In this document: positions 8,685-17,367 of the stretch, piece by piece
Layout: each line of letters begins with the position of its first letter
Numbering within the stretch: the stretch's first letter is position 1
Source: Bacillus_BA fengqiuensis
GTDB taxonomy: Bacteria > Bacillota > Bacilli > Bacillales > Bacillaceae_H
Direction: 5' to 3' (one strand)
DNA length: 64,000 bases
Assembly (NCBI GenBank): GCA_030813035.1
Contig: JAUSTV010000014.1
Position numbers and translations under genes: made by a program
Notes under the pieces: generated by a model
What the model saw: the letters and a program-made list of their open reading frames with translations, nothing else
The model's database searches: none
Told to the model about the DNA's origin: nothing

Positions 8685-8700
8685 TGTGATAAACATCACT
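8685..8700. promoter_or_regulatory. Fnr/Crp-type operator upstream of pflB
   Basis: TGTGATAAACATCACT fits the Bacillus Fnr consensus TGTGA-N6-TCACA with one mismatch. It lies 87-102 bases ahead of the pflB start, a position suited to activation. Fnr control of fermentation genes is known in Bacillus; binding here is inferred. Confidence 0.6.
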
Positions 8701-8915
8701 GATTTGTGAAAAAATGAGCAAATATGGATTTTGAATTTGCCCGAACCCTTTGTATAAGCTGTTTTCGATGATTCATGAACTTTTTGTGAAAAGAAAAAAT
8801 GGGAGAGCTAGGCCGTGTGTGAAAGGCAGTTTTCTAAAAAAAATGGTTGCTTTAGCCCCTTTTGAATCATCCCTTTTCCTCAAAAATTACTTTTTCAAAA
8901 AGTTAGAAAATTATA

Positions 8916-8947
8916 TTGACAAACAAAATAAACGAGTCTACTATAAT
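8916..8947 (+). promoter_or_regulatory. Promoter of the T-box/brnQ unit
   Basis: A consensus -35 TTGACA (8916-8921) and a -10 at TACTAT (8939-8944, spacer 17) or TATAAT (8942-8947). The T-box leader starts directly downstream. Confidence 0.7.
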
Positions 8948-8954
8948 AACTATT

Positions 8955-9234
8955 GAATTGATGAATAAAATCGCTGAAGAGAACGAGTACGTTGCCATTC
9001 TGTTCTACAGAGAGTTGACAAGTTGCTGAAAGTCAATGCCCAGGATGCAGCCGAATATCATCTCGGAGATGCAAAGCTGAATATGCCAGTAAGCTTTTGC
9101 CGGGTTGTCCGCCGTTAAAGGGAACACGTATGATGGTACGTTAAGCTGAGTGCTGCATGTTTTTTTGTGCGGAATTAGGGTGGTAACGCGAGTATACTCG
9201 CCCCTATTGTCTAGGGGCGGGTTTTTTATGTGGT
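8955..9234 (+). ncRNA. T-box riboswitch, predicted Ile specifier
   Basis: The leader ahead of brnQ has the conserved T-box bulge AGGGTGGTAACGCG (9177-9190), an AGAGAG-type stem I element, and a specifier context GAAT-ATC-A in which ATC (9057-9059) would pair with isoleucine tRNA. The terminator stem CGCCCCTA / TAGGGGCG plus a T run (9199-9228) overlaps the antiterminator sequence, as required. Uncharged tRNA should stabilise antitermination and switch on branched-chain amino acid uptake. The specifier assignment is from local context, without a computed fold. Confidence 0.9.
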
Positions 9235-9313
9235 TAAAAAAGGAAAAAGCCAATTCCAAAAGAACTGGTGTTAGTTGATCATTATTATCTGAATGTTTAA
9301 AAAGGGGAGTAAC

Positions 9314-10636
9314 ATGACATCACTATCAAGAAAAGACACGATGTTTGTTGGACTTATGTTATTTGCATTGTTTTTTGGAGCTGGCAACCTCATTTTTCCT
9401 CCATTTTTAGGACAGGAAGCAGGAGAGAATTTCTGGCCGGCTATCTTTGGATTCATTATCACCGGTGTAGGTCTTCCGTTTCTCACGGTTATTGCCATTG
9501 CATTGGCGAAAGATGGGGTGAAAACCCTTGGTAATCGCGTGCATCCAGTATTTGGTCTCATTTTTGCAACAGCGGTTTATTTATCGATTGGGCCGTTTAT
9601 GGGGATTCCGCGCGGAGCGAACGTAGCGTTTGAAATGGGAGTCAAGCCCTTTTTGTCAGGCGAACGTTCCGGCATGGCTCTATTGATTTTCACTGTACTG
9701 TTTTTTGCGCTTGTGTATTGGGTGAGTTTAAATCCTTCCAAGCTTGTGGATAGAATCGGAAGTCTATTGACACCGGTATTATTGGCAGCCATCGCTTTTA
9801 TCGGGGCAGGAAGCTTGATGAAGTTTAATGGCCCGCTTGGTGATACAACCGCAAAATATGCGGCATCACCAGTATTTGCAGGCTTTATGGAAGGGTATTT
9901 GACGATGGATACAATTGCCGCTCTCGCGTTTGGGATTGTGGTCGTCACATCGATTCAATCAAAAGGCGTAACAGAGCAAAGCCTTATTGTAAAAGCCGTT
10001 GTAAAAGCCGGTTTAGTTGCCGGAATTGCATTGGCGGCTGTATATGTAGTGGTCGGTTTGCTTGGGGCTAAAATGGATGGGACTTTTGATAATGGAGGCA
10101 CCATTTTAACAACGGCCGCGAAAGCGTTGTACGGCCAATTTGGGGTCATGCTGTTGGGTCTCATCGTTATGTTGGCATGTTTCACCACGTGTGTCGGTCT
10201 TGTTGTGGCAACAAGTCAATATTTTGAAAAGCTGATGCTGAGTGTTTCGTATAAAACGTTGGTCACCGTGATTACGGTTGTCAGCTTTTTAATCGCGAAT
10301 CTTGGATTGAATCAAATTATCGCTCTGTCGGTACCGGTTTTAATCATCATCTATCCGATCACGATTGTACTGGTTGGACTATCGTTTTTCCATAAGGCAT
10401 TCAGCGGATCTCGCTTTGTGTACGCAGGATCGTTGTTAGGTGCAGGAATTGTCAGCTTATTTGACGGATTGAAAATGTTTGGAATAGAAGCAGAGCTGGT
10501 TATCTCCTTATTTGAACAAATTCCTTTATACGGAGTCGGGCTTGGCTGGTTTATTCCGGCACTTGCAGGAGGAATCGTCGGTTGTGCGGGAGAATGGATC
10601 CTGAAACATGCCTTTGGCAAAACGGCGACACATTAG
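9314..10636 (+). CDS. brnQ: Branched-chain amino acid transporter BrnQ
   Basis: A 440-residue polytopic membrane protein of the LIVCS family that imports leucine, isoleucine and valine with sodium or protons. The N-terminal signature LFALFFGAGNLIFPP and about 12 hydrophobic helices are present at full family length. The start at 9314 (MTSLSRKD) follows AAAGGGGAG, so the ATG 21 bases earlier is not needed. The T-box immediately upstream links expression to isoleucyl-tRNA charging. A terminator follows the gene. Confidence 0.94.
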   Translation: MTSLSRKDTMFVGLMLFALFFGAGNLIFPPFLGQEAGENFWPAIFGFIITGVGLPFLTVIAIALAKDGVKTLGNRVHPVFGLIFATAVYLSIGPFMGIPRGANVAFEMGVKPFLSGERSGMALLIFTVLFFALVYWVSLNPSKLVDRIGSLLTPVLLAAIAFIGAGSLMKFNGPLGDTTAKYAASPVFAGFMEGYLTMDTIAALAFGIVVVTSIQSKGVTEQSLIVKAVVKAGLVAGIALAAVYVVVGLLGAKMDGTFDNGGTILTTAAKALYGQFGVMLLGLIVMLACFTTCVGLVVATSQYFEKLMLSVSYKTLVTVITVVSFLIANLGLNQIIALSVPVLIIIYPITIVLVGLSFFHKAFSGSRFVYAGSLLGAGIVSLFDGLKMFGIEAELVISLFEQIPLYGVGLGWFIPALAGGIVGCAGEWILKHAFGKTATH

Positions 10637-10687
10637 AACTGAATTATATAGTTAAATAATTTTGTCGTTTTAATAAAGAAGAATAGA

Positions 10688-10732
10688 AGGAGGGAGATCA
10701 CAAAGTAAGGTGTGATCTCCCTCTTTTTTATT
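10688..10732 (+). terminator. Terminator of brnQ
   Basis: The stem GGGAGATCACA / TGTGATCTCCC is followed by TCTTTTTTA. Confidence 0.85.
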
Positions 10733-10736
10733 TATT

Positions 10737-10964
10737 TCAGTAACATTCTCCTGATGGAAGTATCTTCAAGTGAATCGAATACCTGTCTCCTCATTTTTAC
10801 CAACAAAATAAAATCACTCCTTCGTCATGATTATATATTATTTGGTAAATGAGGGATGGAGATGAATGTCCTTTATTTAGGATGACCCTTTAGTCGATCA
10901 GGCAAGTCAATCATGTTCTTTGACAGAGATTATAGAAGCAAAGAAGAGAATTATCGACAAGAGC
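10737..10964. other. Intergenic stretch, nothing recognised
   Basis: Between the brnQ terminator and the convergent yeiH-like gene I see no coding frame with a ribosome binding site, only AT-rich sequence. Confidence 0.4.
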
Positions 10965-12005
10965 CTACATAAAAAATACAATGATTCCAAAAGTAAGAAA
11001 TGATAGTAAGACAGAACCAATCAACGTTCCGAACAGGGCTTGTTTTCCAAGTGTTTTGAAGGCTTTCAATTCCACATTCAGCCCTAGTCCCGCCATGGCC
11101 ATCGCCATCAGAACATAAGCCGCATCGATGATCCTAGAAGTCATTTGTTCATCAATCACACCGAGTGTATTCAATCCACTCATCATTAAAAAGCCTACAA
11201 TGAACCAGGGAATGGAGAGGGATTGTAAAAGAAATTCTTTTTTAGACCATGCTGTTCCATTCTTACAACGGCTCAGCTGCCAAATGCTTATTGCAAATGC
11301 AACGGGAATCAGCAAAAGAACGCGTGTCAATTTCATGATGACCGCCATATCCAATGCTGTTTGGCCGAACGGAGCCGCTGCTGCTATGACATGGGCAATT
11401 TCATGCAGCGTGCCTCCGGCGAATAAACCGTATTCTTTCGGGGTAAAGGGGAGAAGCGGATGAAGCAGCGTATATAGAATGGTAAATAACGTGCCTGCGA
11501 GTGCAATGATAGTAATACTCACGGCTGTTTCGTCTTCCTTCGATTTAATTTGGGATGAAATGGCCGCAATGGCTGCCGCCCCACAAATAGCCGTGCCGCA
11601 AGCGGTTAAAATTCCGATATTGGGTGGAACTTTCAATAATTTTGACAGTCCGTACACGACAAGTAGTGTAAAGGTAATGATGATAAGGGACAGGACAAAT
11701 ACGTTTGGCCCCGCACGATAAATATCCAAGTAGTTCAGTCTCATTCCAAGCAGAACGATTCCAATCCGCAGTAACACTTTACTGGAAAACGTCGTGCCTG
11801 CAGAGTAGCCGAGCGGAACCGGGAAAACGGCACGCCAAAGCATCCCGATCAAAATGGCTAAAACTAATGGGCCAAGAATGGACATATACGGTATTTCTGC
11901 GAGTGTATAGGCAAGCAGGGCAATTAGAAGTGTCAGTCCTATTCCTTTCATGAAAGGATAATCCCTCTTTTCTTCTTTCGTTAACCTTGTCAGTTGAGTC
12001 TCCAT
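10965..12005 (-). CDS. YeiH family putative sulfate/sulfite exporter
   Basis: A 346-residue polytopic membrane protein with about 10 hydrophobic helices. It has YeiH-family features: GIVLLGMRLNYLDI in the first half, GTAICGAAAIAA in the middle, and GTLHEIAHVIAAAAPFG with conserved His residues. E. coli YeiH and relatives are annotated as sulfate exporters, and the adjacent regulator YeiE has been tied to sulfite. The gene diverges from a LysR regulator, as in E. coli yeiE-yeiH, which supports the assignment. The substrate is unproven. Confidence 0.85.
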   Translation of the reverse strand: METQLTRLTKEEKRDYPFMKGIGLTLLIALLAYTLAEIPYMSILGPLVLAILIGMLWRAVFPVPLGYSAGTTFSSKVLLRIGIVLLGMRLNYLDIYRAGPNVFVLSLIIITFTLLVVYGLSKLLKVPPNIGILTACGTAICGAAAIAAISSQIKSKEDETAVSITIIALAGTLFTILYTLLHPLLPFTPKEYGLFAGGTLHEIAHVIAAAAPFGQTALDMAVIMKLTRVLLLIPVAFAISIWQLSRCKNGTAWSKKEFLLQSLSIPWFIVGFLMMSGLNTLGVIDEQMTSRIIDAAYVLMAMAMAGLGLNVELKAFKTLGKQALFGTLIGSVLLSFLTFGIIVFFM

Positions 12006-12047
12006 CTCTTCACGTCCTTTTTTCTCTCTTCTTTCACTTTATTCCAG

Positions 12048-12060
12048 CTTAATCATTAAG
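12048..12060. promoter_or_regulatory. Palindrome between yeiH-like and LysR genes
   Basis: CTTAATCATTAAG is a perfect 13-base palindrome in the divergent intergenic region. It has the size and place expected of a LysR-type operator controlling both promoters. Confidence 0.45.
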
Positions 12061-12117
12061 TAAAATATAGATTGGTGATGTTTATTATTAGACATATTAA
12101 TGATAGGGGTTGTTTTG

Positions 12118-13002
12118 ATGAATCAGGACGCACTGCGTACCTTTGTTACAGTAGTGGAAGAGCGGAACTTTACAAAAGCGGGGGAAAAGCTTAGATTATC
12201 CCAGCCGAGCGTGAGTTTGCATATTAAAAATTTGGAAGCCGAGTTCCAAACGAAGCTGTTTGACCGTTCTCCGAAGCATTTGCACATTACACCGTCAGGG
12301 CAATTATTGTATGACCGTGCCAAGCAAATCGTGGAGTTGTACGAAAAGACGAAGCAGGACCTTTTGGAGTATCATCATCAAATGAAGGGGACGTTGAAAA
12401 TCGGTGCCAGCTTTACGATCGGCGAATATGTTCTTCCTTGGTTAATGGCACAGTTTCGGTCAACATATCCGCATGTTGACTTTGAAGTGACTATCGGTAA
12501 CACGAATCAGATCAATGAAATGGTTCGTCTGTTTCAAGTGGATATTGGATTGATTGAGGGACAGGCGAGAAATGAGGAATTGGCCATTGAACCGTTTATG
12601 GAGGATGAAATGGTTGTGGTGGCCCCGAAAAACCATCCACTTATCAGCATTGAAAGCCCTTCTTTTCATCATTTGCAAGACCAAAATTGGATTGCAAGGG
12701 AAAAGGGTTCGGGAACAAGGGAATACATGGATCATTTTCTTCGGTCTCACGGGATACGGGTGAAAGGTTTGATTACCATCAGCAGCAATCAAGGGGTGAA
12801 AGAAGCGGTGGCGAGCGGATTGGGTATTTCCCTTCTTTCTTCATCGGTCGTCAAACGAGCGGTAGAGTTAGAAGAAATCAATGTTATCCACATGAGAGAA
12901 AACACATTAACGCGCAGATTTTCAGCTGTGTACTCGGAGAGAATCCAGTTGAAAAAAACGGCAGAAGTCTTTTTGCACCATATTAAAGAAGAAAGCGAAT
13001 AA
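12118..13002 (+). CDS. LysR-family transcriptional regulator (YeiE/CysL-like)
   Basis: A 294-residue LysR regulator. The N-terminal winged helix-turn-helix is clear (DALRTFVTVVEERNFTKAGE, then LSQPSVSLHIKNLE, residues 4-43), followed by a type 2 periplasmic-binding-like sensor domain starting near GTLKIGASFTIGEYVLP. The start at 12118 follows AGGGG with a 9-base gap; the upstream ATG has no such site. Divergence from the yeiH-like transporter suggests it controls that gene. The effector is unknown but may be a sulfur compound. Confidence 0.87.
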   Translation: MNQDALRTFVTVVEERNFTKAGEKLRLSQPSVSLHIKNLEAEFQTKLFDRSPKHLHITPSGQLLYDRAKQIVELYEKTKQDLLEYHHQMKGTLKIGASFTIGEYVLPWLMAQFRSTYPHVDFEVTIGNTNQINEMVRLFQVDIGLIEGQARNEELAIEPFMEDEMVVVAPKNHPLISIESPSFHHLQDQNWIAREKGSGTREYMDHFLRSHGIRVKGLITISSNQGVKEAVASGLGISLLSSSVVKRAVELEEINVIHMRENTLTRRFSAVYSERIQLKKTAEVFLHHIKEESE

Positions 13003-13089
13003 AGAACACATGTCAGTCAGCCTGTTTGCTAGAATGTCCACTATGGTTCGTGCTAAAATGAAAGAAATAACAGGAAGGGAAGAGAAGAA

Positions 13090-14322
13090 ATGGAAAATTT
13101 CCAGCAAAACCTTGAAAAATATGCAGATTTGGCCATCCGGGTGGGCGTCAATGTTCAAAAGGGGCAAACATTAGTCATCAATGCTCCGCTTGCCGCAGCA
13201 GAATTCGTTCGTCAAGCCGTGAAGAAAGCGTATGAAGCGGGGGCGAAAAATGTTCACGTGGAGTGGAACGATGACGAAGTGACAAGAATGAAGTACGAGC
13301 TCGCACCAGATGAAGCCTTTCATGAATTTCCTCTCTGGAAAGCAAAAGGATATGAAGAGATGGCAGAAAACGGTGCTGCCTTTCTTTCCATTACGGCTTC
13401 CAATCCGGATTTGTTGAAAGGAATCGATCCAAATCGCATTTCCGCAGCCAATAAAGCGTCTGGATCTGCCATGGCGACATTCCGTCAATATATTCAAGCA
13501 GATAAAGTGAGCTGGTCGGTCATTGCGGTTCCATCAAAAGAATGGGCGAAGAAAGTGTTCCCTCAAGCTGGAGAAGAAGAAGCGGTCCAGCTTTTATGGG
13601 AGGCCATCTTTAACGCGACAAGAATCAATTTGGAAGATCCTGTCCAAGCATGGAAAGAGCATGATGATAATTTACATACGAAAGCAGACTACTTAAACAA
13701 TAAGCATTACAAAAAACTTCATTATAAAGCACCGGGAACGGATTTAACAGTCGAACTTCCGGAAAAACACATTTGGATCGGAGCCGGAAGCGTAAGTGAA
13801 AAAGGCCAGGCGTTCATGGCCAATATGCCGACGGAAGAAGTGTTTACCCTTCCATTGAAAGAAGGAGTCAACGGCACCGTCACGAGCACAAAACCGTTAA
13901 GTTACGGCGGCAACTTAATCGAAAACTTTACCTTGACATTCGAAAACGGCCGCATTGTCGACATCAAAGCGGAAGCCGGCTATGAAACATTGAAGCGTTT
14001 AGTGGAAACGGACGAAGGGTCACACTATTTGGGAGAAATCGCCCTTGTGCCGCACGATTCACCGATTTCACAATCCAATATCATCTTCTATAATACATTA
14101 TTCGATGAAAATGCCTCGAACCACCTGGCCATCGGCAGCGCCTACGCGTTTTCATTAGAAGGCGGCAAGCAAATGTCCAAGGAAGAGCTCGAGCAACACG
14201 GGGCTAACACAAGCATTACCCATGTCGACTTCATGATCGGCTCCGCTGACATGGACATCGACGGCGAATTGGCCGACGGAACGAAGGAGCCGATTTTCAG
14301 AAAAGGGAATTGGGCGTTTTGA
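13090..14322 (+). CDS. M29 family metalloaminopeptidase (AmpS/PepS)
   Basis: A 410-residue cytoplasmic aminopeptidase of family M29 that removes N-terminal residues from peptides. The metal and catalytic residues fall at the family positions: Glu316 (LGEIALVP), Glu340 and His345 (DENASNHLAIG), and His378 with Asp380 (THVDFMIG). Length is exactly typical. GGAAGGGAAGAG precedes the ATG. It stands alone, in the same direction as the LysR gene but with its own upstream region. Confidence 0.93.
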   Translation: MENFQQNLEKYADLAIRVGVNVQKGQTLVINAPLAAAEFVRQAVKKAYEAGAKNVHVEWNDDEVTRMKYELAPDEAFHEFPLWKAKGYEEMAENGAAFLSITASNPDLLKGIDPNRISAANKASGSAMATFRQYIQADKVSWSVIAVPSKEWAKKVFPQAGEEEAVQLLWEAIFNATRINLEDPVQAWKEHDDNLHTKADYLNNKHYKKLHYKAPGTDLTVELPEKHIWIGAGSVSEKGQAFMANMPTEEVFTLPLKEGVNGTVTSTKPLSYGGNLIENFTLTFENGRIVDIKAEAGYETLKRLVETDEGSHYLGEIALVPHDSPISQSNIIFYNTLFDENASNHLAIGSAYAFSLEGGKQMSKEELEQHGANTSITHVDFMIGSADMDIDGELADGTKEPIFRKGNWAF

Positions 14323-14455
14323 GAAAAGGGAGGATTTAGTTTCTTTTGGCAACCCTAATAGACATGGTCAACCATGATATTGTGATTGTAGATGTATATT
14401 AGTCAAGGAAATGGATCGAATTGGATCGAATTCATAAGGTTCATAACAGTAAATC

Positions 14456-14503
14456 CAAGAAGGGTTATAAATTCGGTTGTACCGATTATAACCCTTCTTC
14501 TGT
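14456..14503 (+). terminator. Hairpin between aminopeptidase and glycosyltransferase
   Basis: The stem AGAAGGGTTATAA / TTATAACCCTTCT has 13 base pairs and a short pyrimidine-rich tail. It is probably the terminator of the aminopeptidase transcript. Confidence 0.65.
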
Positions 14504-14560
14504 TGGAAATTTAGATGGTCTTTTAATAGAAAAGTAATGAACAATAGTAGGAGTGGTTTT

Positions 14561-15361
14561 GTGAAGACAAAGTTAACGATTGTTGTTCCGGTTTATAATC
14601 GTGAAATATACCTTATACGTTGTTTAGAGAGTATTTTTCATCAAACATTTCAAGATTGGAATTTGATTCTAGTGGATGATTTTTCTATAGATAATTCAGT
14701 AGATGTTATTAAAAATTATACCTCAGGCGATTCTCGTGTAACAATCATTGAAAAAGAGAAAAACGAAGGTGTAGGGAAGGCATTAAGCGATGCTTTACAA
14801 CAAATTGCTACTCCTTATTTCATGGTAGTAGATTCTGACGATTGGATTGAACCAACAGCAGCAGAAGAATTGTTACATAAGTTAGAGGCTTCTTCTCGTG
14901 ATGTATCTCTAGTTTATGGGAATATGTTGACTTGGGAAGAGGATAGGAACGGGGAATTAATGTGCAAAGAATACACCGTACATAAGCCTTTTACTGATAA
15001 GTATGAGTTCTTGATGTATCCTCCAATGCCTTCTCCTAGAATGTTTTCTACAGAATGGGTGAAAAAAGTCAATGGATTTGAAAATGACGACCCATACGGT
15101 GGAAGATTTGCTGAAGATCGTTATTTACTTATCAAGTTAATTGCAGTAAGTCGCTTTGAGCACGTGGACAAGCATCTTTACAATATTCGAATCCATCAGG
15201 AAAATACGACGAAAAAAGAAAACAGAAAATACTTTGGGGAGGTTAGAAAATATGTGTATAACAAGCTGCTCAAAGAGTGGGGAGATGAATATGAACCAGT
15301 GTTTGAATGGACAGAGGCTGGTTGGATGAAATTGTCTGATTTAAAGCTAAAAGAAGGTTGA
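14561..15361 (+). CDS. Family 2 glycosyltransferase
   Basis: A 266-residue GT-A fold glycosyltransferase. It has VVPVYNREIYLIRCLESI at the N-terminus, LILVDDFSIDNS (36-47) and the metal-binding DSDD (91-94). A GTG start is chosen because TAGGAG lies 7 bases ahead of it; the open frame extends eight codons further upstream without a site. There is no membrane segment, so it is a soluble enzyme of about minimal GT2 size. The acceptor and sugar are unknown. It stands alone and is more AT-rich than the aminopeptidase gene before it. Confidence 0.85.
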   Translation: MKTKLTIVVPVYNREIYLIRCLESIFHQTFQDWNLILVDDFSIDNSVDVIKNYTSGDSRVTIIEKEKNEGVGKALSDALQQIATPYFMVVDSDDWIEPTAAEELLHKLEASSRDVSLVYGNMLTWEEDRNGELMCKEYTVHKPFTDKYEFLMYPPMPSPRMFSTEWVKKVNGFENDDPYGGRFAEDRYLLIKLIAVSRFEHVDKHLYNIRIHQENTTKKENRKYFGEVRKYVYNKLLKEWGDEYEPVFEWTEAGWMKLSDLKLKEG

Positions 15362-15680
15362 GGCTTAAAATAATCTTTTCTGTATTGAGGAGATTATTTT
15401 TTATATTAATTCTTATTACGTTAGTTTTTACGTGTAGATAGAGTATGTTCTAATACAGAACAGCTTGGAGAACTGACACGAACATCAGTATATTTAAAAA
15501 AATAGAAATATATTGACGGAGAGATCACTTTTATGTTCGACATTTTCGGGTTCTCAATTTGTTAACAGAAATCATTATTCTCATAAAATAATGAAGGGAT
15601 GAGTTGAAACGGAATATTGACATGCACCTTGCTCCTTCCATTCTCGTACGATAATAAGAATGAATGGGGAGGGGAGAAAT
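15362..15680. other. Intergenic region with a weak terminator
   Basis: An inverted repeat AATAATCT / AGATTATT followed by T (15366-15402) probably ends the glycosyltransferase transcript. No gene is seen in the remainder. Confidence 0.45.
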
Positions 15681-16118
15681 ATGTCTTATTTTTATGATTA
15701 TTATAATTTGACTAGACAAACGAATAAACTGGTTGCCGACATCGAAAAAGCCATTAATGGAGAGTATAGTGCCATCAAGTGTTACGCTCAGTTGGCTAAG
15801 TTGGCTCCAAATGAAGAGGTAAGAAAACGAATTCTTGAAATTCGCCAAGATGAAATGAATCATTTCCAAACATTTGCAAAGATTTATACGGATTTAACCG
15901 GGCGGCAGCCAAAACCTAAAGTCATCGAAGAGTGTCCGAATCAGTATAAGGATGGATTGGAATTCGCTTTGAAAGATGAGCAGGAGGCGGTTGATTTTTA
16001 TTTGAAAATTGCAGATGAGGCGACTAACCCGAGTATTAAAGAGGCCTTTCGCAGGGCTGCAGCAGATGAACAAAATCATGCCGTTTGGTTTTTATATTAT
16101 TTTGTTAAAGCCAAATAG
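15681..16118 (+). CDS. Ferritin-like domain protein
   Basis: A 145-residue all-helical protein with two Glu/His-rich repeats typical of a ferritin-like di-iron bundle: NGEYSAIKCY (Glu28), DEMNH (Glu58, His61), KDEQEAVDFY (Glu99-102 region) and DEQNH (Glu130, His133). This fits rubrerythrin-like or YhjR-like Bacillus proteins that lack the rubredoxin part. It may store or oxidise iron, or reduce peroxide. The start follows GAGGGGAG. It is monocistronic with a strong terminator. Confidence 0.85.
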   Translation: MSYFYDYYNLTRQTNKLVADIEKAINGEYSAIKCYAQLAKLAPNEEVRKRILEIRQDEMNHFQTFAKIYTDLTGRQPKPKVIEECPNQYKDGLEFALKDEQEAVDFYLKIADEATNPSIKEAFRRAAADEQNHAVWFLYYFVKAK

Positions 16119-16183
16119 CTAAAACAATTGGAGTTTGATTCAAATCATTTTATCCTGCTGATCGGATAAGAAGCTACAGGGAA

Positions 16184-16226
16184 GGACAAGAGACACCACT
16201 TAATATGGATGTCTCTTGTCTTTTTT
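16184..16226 (+). terminator. Terminator of the ferritin-like gene
   Basis: The stem GACAAGAGACA / TGTCTCTTGTC is followed by TTTTTTA. Confidence 0.88.
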
Positions 16227-16352
16227 ATGGCCATTTTCTTAATGAAGGGTGGTAATGCCAAGTATGGGGATGGTTCATCCAATCTTTCCAAAGGTCTTTT
16301 TTGATTTACTTTGCATAAAATGAACGAAGAATCATATGAGAAGGTGTTATAA

Positions 16353-16718
16353 ATGCATGAAATGTCACTTATGGTGGAGTTAATTCACATTGTTTCCGAA
16401 GATGCCAACCAGAGAAACATTGGCTACGTGAACAAAATAGAAGTGATTGTCGGTGATTTATCCAATGTGTTGCCTGACGCCCTTGAGCTTGCATTTTTCC
16501 ACATCAGAAAACAAGGCTTACGCCTAATTGATGAACATACTGAACTGCATATTATACGTGAAGCGGCGAAAGCAAAATGTCCAACCTGTCAGCAAGAATT
16601 CGTACCGGACTACCGAATAGCGCTCTGTCCCAAGTGCCAGCTGCCAAACTGTCTGCTTCTAGCCGGAGAAACGTTTAGAGTCAAAGCGTATGAAGGGAGT
16701 GATAAACATGAAGGTTAA
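16353..16718 (+). CDS. hypA: Hydrogenase nickel incorporation protein HypA
   Basis: A 121-residue nickel chaperone that works with HypB to insert nickel into NiFe hydrogenase. It starts MHEMSLM, so His2 provides the nickel ligand, and it carries the zinc site CPTC (76-79) and CPKC (92-95). GAGAAGGTG lies ahead of the ATG. It is the first gene of a tight plus-strand operon that runs through 25361. Its end overlaps the start of hypB by 11 bases. Confidence 0.94.
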   Translation: MHEMSLMVELIHIVSEDANQRNIGYVNKIEVIVGDLSNVLPDALELAFFHIRKQGLRLIDEHTELHIIREAAKAKCPTCQQEFVPDYRIALCPKCQLPNCLLLAGETFRVKAYEGSDKHEG

Positions 16719-17367
16719 GCTTCATGCAGATGTGCTAAAAGATCAAAATGCAGCTGCCGAGTTTAATAGAGAAATCTTTCAAAACCATAAGACCCTTGTC
16801 ATTAATCTAATGAGCTCTCCGGGTGCCGGGAAAACGACTTTACTGGAAGAAACGGTAAAAGATCTGGCAGATGACTTTAACATTGCTGTGATCGAAGGGG
16901 ATTTAGCAACAGATCGGGATGCGGAACGATTGCGTGCATTGGGCATCAAAACGGTTCAAATCAACACGGTCGGAGGATGTCATCTTGACGCGAGGATGAT
17001 CGCCAAAACGTTACTGGAATTCGAACTCGATCATATCGATATTCTTTTTATTGAGAACATAGGAAACTTAGTTTGTCCGTCGGGTTATGATTTAGGACAA
17101 GACTACAAGGTAGTCATCTTAAGTGTTCCTGAAGGCAATGATAAAATTCCTAAATATCCAGTGATGTTTAGGCGGACAGATGTAACCATCATCAATAAAA
17201 TGGACCTTCTTCCATATGTATCTTTCAATCTAGAAGAAGCAGAAAAGGACTTGGAAGCCATTAATCCAAAAGCGCAATTCAAAGTACTTTCAGCCAAAAC
17301 GGGTGAGGGGATGGAAGGTTGGATCGATTGGATAAAGGATGCTTATCAGATATGCGCCGAGCATTAA
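16708..17367 (+). CDS. hypB: Hydrogenase nickel incorporation GTPase HypB
   Basis: A 219-residue GTPase that drives nickel delivery by HypA. The P-loop SSPGAGKT lies near residues 36-43, with the metal-site CH in VGGCHLDARM, ENIGNLVCP, and NKMD for guanine. It lacks the N-terminal CxxCGC and the histidine-rich stretch seen in some HypBs, so it is the short form without nickel storage. The start at 16708 follows AAGGGAG, inside the end of hypA. It overlaps hypF by 16 bases. Confidence 0.95.
   Translation: MKVKLHADVLKDQNAAAEFNREIFQNHKTLVINLMSSPGAGKTTLLEETVKDLADDFNIAVIEGDLATDRDAERLRALGIKTVQINTVGGCHLDARMIAKTLLEFELDHIDILFIENIGNLVCPSGYDLGQDYKVVILSVPEGNDKIPKYPVMFRRTDVTIINKMDLLPYVSFNLEEAEKDLEAINPKAQFKVLSAKTGEGMEGWIDWIKDAYQICAEH

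Noticed and set aside
8750..8956. Plus-strand frame between pflB and the T-box
   Set aside because: No binding site, runs into the T-box promoter, and composition unlike a protein.
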